From Hypsibius dujardini (lineage: Eukaryota > Tardigrada > Eutardigrada > Parachela > Hypsibiidae): 64,000 nt of DNA. Positions 61,022 through 64,000 of this stretch are shown piece after piece. Below the pieces are notes generated by a model. The model was not told where the DNA came from. It saw nothing but the letters and a program-made list of their open reading frames with translations, and did not search any database. The position numbers and the translations under genes were made by a program. The stretch spans positions 1 through 64,000 of the forward strand of contig LRSR01000240.1 of NCBI GenBank assembly GCA_001579985.1. The letters are read 5' to 3'. The first letter of the stretch is position 1. Each line of letters starts with the position of its first letter.

Positions 61022-64000
61022 ATGGTCCGACAAATTGGTCTACGAGCATTTCTGATTTCGATTTTACTGAAGAGCGGTTTTTCCAAGGCCGTTCATGTGA
61101 TTACAGTAATCATCGGGGATAATCCTTCAGTGAGTTACGTTGCCCAAAGTCCAGCTTACGATGTCGCATTTTCCCGAGCGGTGGGGCTTTATCCGAATGC
61201 CTTGAGAAATGTCACTAGGCAAACTGTTTATAGACCAGGGGCATTAAGCTGCTCGGAAGCGACGGAGATCATCCCGTTTGTGGCGGTCGAGATATCCAAC
61301 ATTCTGGATGAGCATCGTCTCGACTTTAACGTTCTCATCAGTTCGGGTATAGTAATATAATAAAATTTATGCTTTCTAATTTTTTTATTGGCTGTTTTAA
61401 GTGTTTTTTTTTAAATTTTAATCAGGTTGTTATAAAAACATTCTTCTTTGTGGTAAGATATATTTCTAAACGTTGTTGGATAATCCGCAGGATGCAGTCT
61501 TGAAGTGATGACATTAGGAGATTTTGCAAGAGGTAAGACGTTAAGTAAAAGCATTTTTTTATTTCCGGAGAACCGTATTTAAATATAAAATAACCAATTC
61601 ACAAAAGACTATTAGCGTTATGTGCGTCTGACTAAAATTGTAAACTAATTTGGGGTTCTGGTGATCTCACCGTCTGTCGTTACGGATTATTGGCTGAAAC
61701 CCCCATTTACTTTGCTATTTTTTACACTTTTCGGTTGACACAATAAATGTTAATGCACCTTGACATGACTAGTACTAGAAACATACTAGAAATGGCAGAA
61801 ACTAATGTTTTTCAATTGATTCGATCTTTCAGAAATATACCAGTTGATAACTTAAACTATTTAGTTCAGTGGTACGCAATGAACAATCCTAGTAATTCGG
61901 CGTAATCGGTATTATCTTTCATAGAATGGAATGTGCCTCTACTCGCAACGTAAGTGCTTAAAATAATATTATATTTAATTAGTTCACGCAGAACGTATTT
62001 AAATTTTAAACATATTTTTGCAAAATTTACCCTTTCCTGTTAGGATTGCGATTGACGAATCTCTGACAAACGCACAACGTTTTCCCACTGTTGTGACCTT
62101 CCCCTCATCCGATCAAGTGACCATGATCCGGACGATCATGTCTCTGTTGGATCGGTTTTCCTGGACGACAATCAGCCTAATTTGCGTGGATCAAAATCTG
62201 AGGGTCTCTATCGCGGGAGTGTATTATAATACCGCGTGTCGAGGGTTCCTCACTGTTTTGGGTGGCCAGAAAGACAAGTACAATTTAAATGTCCAGCACG
62301 TTGATCCAAAGGACAAGGAGGACGATTTAGATGCTTACAGCAGTGTTCTTCGCAATGCCGCAACTCAGAGCCGAGGTAACAGGACAAATGAAAAATGTTT
62401 AACCACAAAACGAGTGACTAATAATTTTTCCCTCAACAGTCATCATTCTTCTTATTCCCACAAACGCAAAACTGCGTGACTTCATGGTATGTTTTATTGA
62501 GAATAGCTTTCAAATAATAATACTTTTCTGGACATTCGGAAAGAATTTGGAAAGAATCTTAATTTTTTCAGCCTGTTTTTTTTTACAATTTGTTGTTTAA
62601 CAAGCTTTTTGAAAACACAGCAACCATAATTTTTTATCAATTTCATTTTTCATTAGTAAATTTTATTATGACAAATAAAATGTTGAACGGCTAATGTTTT
62701 AAAATAATTCTCGCATTCTTGTATACATGTACCAAATGTACCGCGTGGAAACCTAATCCAAACGGCAGTGGCCAGAGTCGTAAAAAAAAATTGCTTGCTG
62801 ATGCAGCTGTAGCTCTATGAGTCAAGCCTTGAAGAATCAAAACTGAAAATTCTTCCACTTTTTGCCCCTTTCGACTTTTAATTTTCCCGTGTGCTGACTT
62901 TTGAACACTCACAAATGCTAACGAATTCTAACTATGACCTCGGTAGTTGGAGAACTCTTCAATGGCGAGCGACCTGACCTCAACTTCAGTCATGAGATTC
63001 CCAATACACGGCGTGGAAACATATTTTTGAGACTAACTTCACGGGCATGCTGCTCTGTCCCCTCTAGCAAGGGGGAAAGTAGGTTACCACTCATTCGACA
63101 GAGTATTTCCTTCAAATTCGTTTTATCATAAAAGATCTTTATTCATTAACTTGGATTTGTTGACGTTTTTTCATCCTCTCCGGGAAGCATCAAACTGACG
63201 TTTTGTCCCTGTAACCAGTTACCGAGAATCAAACAGATCAAAGTTTCTCATCATTTCAAAGGTGCTCAAATGTAAACAAACTTTAAAAAGTCTTTGGCCA
63301 ATCGATTACCTGGAAAACATTTTCATCGAATTCTTACCCAAAAAAAGCCCCACCAGTTTCCTAAACCCCCCACCCGCGTTATTTTCAAGGCCAATTTTCA
63401 ACAGAATACTAAATACAGCGCTCAAAATGCATTTTTAAGATAAAAATAAGTCTAATAATCACAATGTGACATTTGAAGGCCCTCGTGAATCAAAGAGAAG
63501 AATAGGATCACGCGGCAAACACGCTAAGGAATTTTTAGGAAGGAGAACTTTCCCTTACTCCATCTTTACTCTTCTCTACATCTCAGTTTAATGAAATCGA
63601 ACACTTCTACCAGAGGAAGTTGCCTGCTAAAAATAAAAGGAGCTTATTGATGCACTTTGTCAAATCGCAAAATAACAAACACTGACAAAGTTAAGCAAGA
63701 AATAGCGCGTGTCATTTAGGCAGAAAAGCTATTTTCTAGTCATCAGCGAAATTGGCGTGTGGACACGCGATCGAATGTCAAATTGAAGAATGTTTTTATT
63801 TCGTATAGGGCATAAAAATATTTAGCTTTTGGCGTTTTACGTTACTGTTGTTTTTCGAGTTGAGAGAAGTCGGAGTTGATAGAATTTAGTCTCAAAAATA
63901 GGTTTCCACAGGGTATTTTAGGTAATTTGATTTTAATTCAGATTTAGTTAAGCCAATGTTCAGAGTTTTTTGTACATTACAGATTAACGCAGAGCGTCTT
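61022..64000 (+). CDS. Receptor E: natriuretic-receptor-like gene, 5' part (runs off the window)
   Basis: Exons 61022-61346, 61491-61532, 61925-61949, 62044-62375, 62440-62486 and the first 18 bases of exon 6 from 63983. All phases and lengths match A-D and no lesion is visible. The signal peptide (MVRQIGLRAFLISILLKSG) leads into VHVITVIIGDNPSVSYVAQS. The disulphide-loop Cys residues, LICVDQN (Val where the others have Glu), TACRGF and KLRDFM are present. Intron 5 is about 1.5 kb, compared with 120 bp (A, C) and 293 bp (B, D), so something has inserted there (62487-63982); I recognised no coding element in it. Whether the downstream part ends at the membrane helix, as in the other copies, or continues into catalytic domains lies outside the window. 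Confidence 0.8.
62487..63982 (+). other. Enlarged intron 5 of receptor E
   Basis: AT-rich, with no recognised element, terminal repeats or credible coding frame. The first about 200 bp (to roughly 62700) still resembles intron 5 of D (for example gacaaataaaatgttgaacgg matches the D sequence near 47830). The remainder is extra. Confidence 0.45.

Noticed and set aside
1-64000. Kinase-homology, dimerisation or cyclase domains, tRNA or rRNA genes, CRISPR arrays, virus-like elements
   Set aside because: Looked for by motif and layout and not seen anywhere in the window.

Overview
The window looks like nuclear DNA of an invertebrate animal. Genes are split into many small exons with GT-AG introns, the protein families are animal receptor families, and the non-coding DNA is AT-rich and full of small palindromic elements. 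No sign of bacterial gene organisation was seen. A tardigrade is my best guess, from the compact introns and the style of the receptors, but the sequence alone does not prove it. No rRNA, tRNA, CRISPR or virus-like element was recognised.

The core of the window is a cluster of receptors that resemble the extracellular ligand-binding half of natriuretic-peptide receptors and receptor guanylyl cyclases (ANF_receptor fold). Seven loci were assembled exon by exon: A (12423-17593, +), B (27590-22497, -), C (35939-30810, -), D (45858-50991, +), E (61022 to beyond the window, +), F (40459-37434, -) and G (55335-59084, +). A to E form one subfamily, and F and G a diverged one. Exon lengths and intron phases are almost identical at all loci (13 exons, including 25-, 39- and 42-bp micro-exons). 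A, C and G read as intact proteins of 498, 498 and 490 residues. Each ends within a few residues of its single membrane segment, with no kinase-homology or cyclase domain, so they resemble the NPR-C 'clearance' receptor. B, D and F are broken, and E is open as far as it can be seen. Relics of further copies lie at 10888-11159, 20490-20717 and, for a third subfamily, at 11642, 36765 and 59672.

The layout is a set of inverted duplications. Block X (truncated rhodopsin-like GPCR, G-type receptor, third-type exon-1 relic, A-type receptor; about 9.2-19.1 kb) recurs inverted at about 29.3-44.26 kb. Block Y (B-type receptor and a divergently oriented Cys-rich ORF; about 20.7-29.3 kb) recurs inverted at about 44.26-52.76 kb. 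The order is therefore X Y X' Y', with primes meaning inverted. A third, direct partial block (G, relic, Cys-rich relic, E) follows at 54.2-64 kb. Each receptor pair in the inverted arms has since gone its own way: A and C stayed open, B and D broke independently, F lost exons 6-7 and H is a stub.

Left of the cluster lies one apparently complete rhodopsin-class GPCR (2468-5539, three exons, 364 residues) with an unusual NRI in place of DRY. Two 5'-truncated GPCR pseudogenes (9341-10073 and 44167-43434) are related to it and travel with block X. A possible unrelated coding exon lies at 179-652 (-). Non-coding DNA carries at least four families of foldback or MITE-like elements, several in equivalent introns of A-D, and CTGT-type microsatellites near duplication edges.
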